From positions 1-51,972 of the forward strand of contig NZ_LMMZ01000009.1 of assembly GCF_001422885.1 (NCBI RefSeq): a stretch of 51,972 bases of DNA, read 5' to 3'. The stretch is from Methylobacterium sp. Leaf104 (GTDB taxonomy: Bacteria; Pseudomonadota; Alphaproteobacteria; Rhizobiales; Beijerinckiaceae). Below are positions 50,147 to 51,972 of the stretch, piece after piece. A model generated the notes under the pieces. It was given only the letters and a program-made list of their open reading frames with translations. It did no database searches and had not been told where the DNA came from. A program made the position numbers and the translations under genes. The first letter of the stretch is position 1. Each line of letters begins with the position of its first letter.

Positions 50147-50171
50147 GGGCCGTGCGGACCTTGCACGGCCC
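50147..50171 (+). terminator. Hairpin after the P450 gene, possible terminator
   Basis: GGGCCGTGC and GCACGGCCC form a perfect 9-bp stem with a 7-base loop, 55 bases after the P450 stop. Only a short, interrupted T stretch follows, so strong intrinsic termination is not certain, but the position between two genes fits. Confidence 0.5.
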
Positions 50172-50267
50172 GTCACCTTTCGACCGCCGAAACGCCCCGG
50201 CCTCGAGCCTTCGCGGGAAGCCCCGCGAGACGTCGACGTGACCACCATTTCGAAAGGGGATGACCTC

Positions 50268-51266
50268 GTGAAGGATGAAGCAACACCACCTGCCGGCATC
50301 AGCCGGAGACGCTTCGGCGCGATGGTCGTGGGCACTCTAGCGGCGAGCGCATCGCCGCAGGCTATCATCCCGGCAAGGGCAGCGGCCGAGGATGTTCGGG
50401 TCGCCGATTTCGACTGGAGCGATTCCGTGCGTAACCGGCGCGTCCCGACGCGCCTGTACTGGCCTTCCGCGGGAATGCCGACGCGGCCCGTTCCGCTGAT
50501 CGTGTTTTCGCACGGTCTCGGTCAGTCGCGGACGGGCTACAGCTATCTTGGGCGTCACTGGGCCGCCAACGGGTATGCAAGCCTCCACGTTCAGCACATT
50601 GGGAGCGATAACTCCGTGTGGGCTGGGAATCCGTTCGAGATTCTCGATCGGGTCAACGATGCCGCCGCCGAGCGGGAAGCCATCGCTCGAGCAGCCGACC
50701 TGAGCTTCGCGTTGGACCGCATACTCGATGGGTCCACGAGCGCCTTCGCCACCTTCATCGACCGGAAGCGTATCGCCGCCGCCGGACATTCCTACGGGGC
50801 GAACACGACCTTGATCGTCGGCGGGGCGCGGGTCATCCGCAACGGCAGGCCGCTCGACCGGAGGGATGCCCGCTTCAAGGCCGGGATCGTCATCTCGGCG
50901 CCGCCCTTCTACGGCGAGCGCGACCTGCATGCCGTGCTCGCATCGGTCAGCATGCCGACCTTCCACGTGACCGCGACCGAAGATGTCATCGAATTGCCCG
51001 GGCGACGCTCACCGGTGCAGGACCGCCTCGACGTCTACGAGGCCATCGGAACTTCGAAGAAAGCGCTCGCGGTCTTCAGAGGTGGATCACACAGTATCTT
51101 CACCGACCGCCCATTGACGGGCGGCGTGACACTCAATCCGCAGGTGAAGCAGGCGACTGCGGAAGGAGCGATGGCCTTCCTAGATCTGACGTTCCGTGGC
51201 GACGCCACGTCCTTGGCCGCCTGGGGCAAGACCTGGCGGCCGATCCTCGCCTTCGAGCCTGTTTGA
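50268..51266 (+). CDS. Tat-exported alpha/beta-hydrolase
   Basis: The protein (332 residues from GTG 50268) begins with a twin-arginine signal (SRRRFGAMVVGTLAAS, cleavage near ARA|AA). Its alpha/beta-hydrolase domain has an oxyanion strand PVPLIVFSHGLGQSR, nucleophile elbow AAGHSYGA and a late His (GGSHSIF). The architecture recalls PAF-acetylhydrolase or dienelactone-hydrolase-like proteins. GGGGA precedes GTG 50268 at good spacing, though GTG 50238 would add 10 residues. It should act on an ester in the periplasm. A link with the upstream P450 is only positional. Confidence 0.8.
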   Translation: MKDEATPPAGISRRRFGAMVVGTLAASASPQAIIPARAAAEDVRVADFDWSDSVRNRRVPTRLYWPSAGMPTRPVPLIVFSHGLGQSRTGYSYLGRHWAANGYASLHVQHIGSDNSVWAGNPFEILDRVNDAAAEREAIARAADLSFALDRILDGSTSAFATFIDRKRIAAAGHSYGANTTLIVGGARVIRNGRPLDRRDARFKAGIVISAPPFYGERDLHAVLASVSMPTFHVTATEDVIELPGRRSPVQDRLDVYEAIGTSKKALAVFRGGSHSIFTDRPLTGGVTLNPQVKQATAEGAMAFLDLTFRGDATSLAAWGKTWRPILAFEPV

Positions 51267-51324
51267 GATCTCTACCGGCCGTCACTGGCCCGACCGGCCG
51301 GCTTTGGACCGGGCTGATTGAGAG

Positions 51325-51972
51325 TGTCCGTCGTCAGATGATTTGGGACAGTCAGCGGTGTTCAGGAGCGCAGGCTCTGGTCCATCTGGGGTGAGAGGTT
51401 AGGCGGCCTGCGCGTGGTGTCGCAAGCGGCGATCCATCAGGGTCTGGCGCTTGATGCGTTCCCGCTCGACCAGGATCCCTTCGCCGCGTCCGAAGTAGAC
51501 GTCGGCGGGCGTGAGGTTGCTCAGGCTCTCATGGGCTCGGGCATGGTTGTAGTATTCGACGAAGTCGGCAACCTGCGTCTCCAACTCGCCGGGCAAGTAG
51601 GCGTGTTCGAGCAGGATGCGATTCTTGAGCGTCTGATGCCAACGCTCGATCTTGCCCTGCGTTTATGGATGGCATGGCGCACCGCGGATGTGGGTCATGC
51701 CCCGGCTGCCGAGCCAGTCGGCCAGGTCGCTGGCGACGTAGCTCGGCCCATTGTCCGAGAGCAGGCGTGGCCACGGCATCACCCGCGCCTGATCGAGCCC
51801 AGCCGCACCCAGCGCCAGGTCGAGCGTGGCGGTGACGTCGCTGGCCTGCATCGTCGCGCACAGCTTCCGGGCAACGATGTAGCGTGAGAAGTCGTCCAGG
51901 ACCGTCGACAGGTAGTACCAGCCCCAGCCAACGACCTTCAGGTAGGTGAAGTCCGTCTGCCAAAGCTGGTTG
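51325..51972 (-). mobile_element. IS3-family insertion sequence, 3' part (right copy)
   Basis: The element starts with TGTCCGTCGTC at 51325 and contains the inner end of a leftward transposase gene. It runs off the window. Its first 98 bases are the inverse of the left window end (1-98). The two copies point toward each other across about 51 kb. The other end and any target-site duplication are outside the window. Confidence 0.85.
51399..51972 (-). pseudogene. IS3-family transposase (partial, with premature stop)
   Basis: The translated core is a DDE integrase (rve) domain. It has WQTDFTYLKVVGWGWYYLST with the first Asp, LLSDNGPSYVASDLADWL with the second, and GKIERWHQTLKNR with the Glu. Between the second and third acidic residues an in-frame TAA lies at 51663-51665, where relatives commonly have Gln (HPQTQGKIER), consistent with a CAA-to-TAA change. 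The C-terminus is DRRLRHHAQAA. The 5' part lies outside the window. This copy is probably inactive unless the stop is read through. Confidence 0.8.

Noticed and set aside
46877..50368. Minus-strand frame of more than 1100 codons opposite the P450 gene
   Set aside because: The P450/reductase reading matches a known fusion protein throughout; the antisense frame is a composition artefact.

Overview
The window looks like a contig or genomic segment from a pink-pigmented methylotroph or near relative (Methylobacterium/Methylorubrum-type alphaproteobacterium). The grounds are very high GC with GTG/TTG starts, a MucR fragment, lone CheZ/HD-GYP/GGDEF genes, an FdsR-like LysR protein, a DUF6894 protein and several small secreted families I associate with that group. 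The species is an inference.

Layout. (1) 1-1082 is the end of a mobile region: the inner end of an IS3-family element (1-98) has cut a mucR-like gene (remnant 101-331). Two small accessory ORFs follow, and then the 3' half of a tRNA-Lys(CTT) (1038-1082), which marks an attachment site. (2) 1575-4805 is a coupled signalling operon: CheZ-like phosphatase, HD-GYP phosphodiesterase, GGDEF cyclase. (3) 5394-10916 holds an FdsR-like LysR regulator, an odd IHF/HU protein, a FecCD-type ABC importer and a LysR/ModE-type HTH + PBP-like regulator. Together they suggest molybdate/tungstate supply. (4) 11008-14702 holds small proteins, a Crp/Fnr regulator in an AT-rich patch, and a decayed alpha/beta-hydrolase. 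(5) 15152-22057 is a complete retron: WGR + ARM/HEAT-repeat protein, winged-helix/SWIM protein, a structured intergenic RNA candidate with a very long hairpin, and a retron reverse transcriptase with both NAxxH and VTG motifs. I take it to be a type XIII-like retron. (6) 23056-37172 is a run of secreted or envelope proteins, almost all transcribed leftward and tightly packed. It begins with a caspase-family protein carrying SEL1 and peptidoglycan-binding regions and includes a DUF4384 protein, a trypsin-like protease and an OmpA-like protein. (7) 37393-40078 is an NAD-related triad: NrtR-like Nudix regulator, SPFH protein, NAD-kinase-like protein. (8) 40265-44037 holds small secreted proteins and an HD hydrolase, with two frameshifted genes. 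(9) 44565-46826 holds a TetR gene with a palindromic operator, a DUF3313-like lipoprotein and a Cys-rich secreted protein. (10) 46916-51266 holds a self-sufficient CYP102 (P450-BM3-like) fusion and a Tat-exported hydrolase. (11) 51325-51972 is a second, inverted copy of the same IS, whose transposase has a nonsense codon.

The most interesting parts are the retron with its candidate msr-msd RNA, the periplasmic caspase/trypsin gene array, the NrtR-SPFH-NADK triad, and the CYP102 enzyme with altered nicotinamide-cofactor contact residues. Because the window begins and ends inside copies of one IS, it may be a contig broken at repeats rather than a natural unit.
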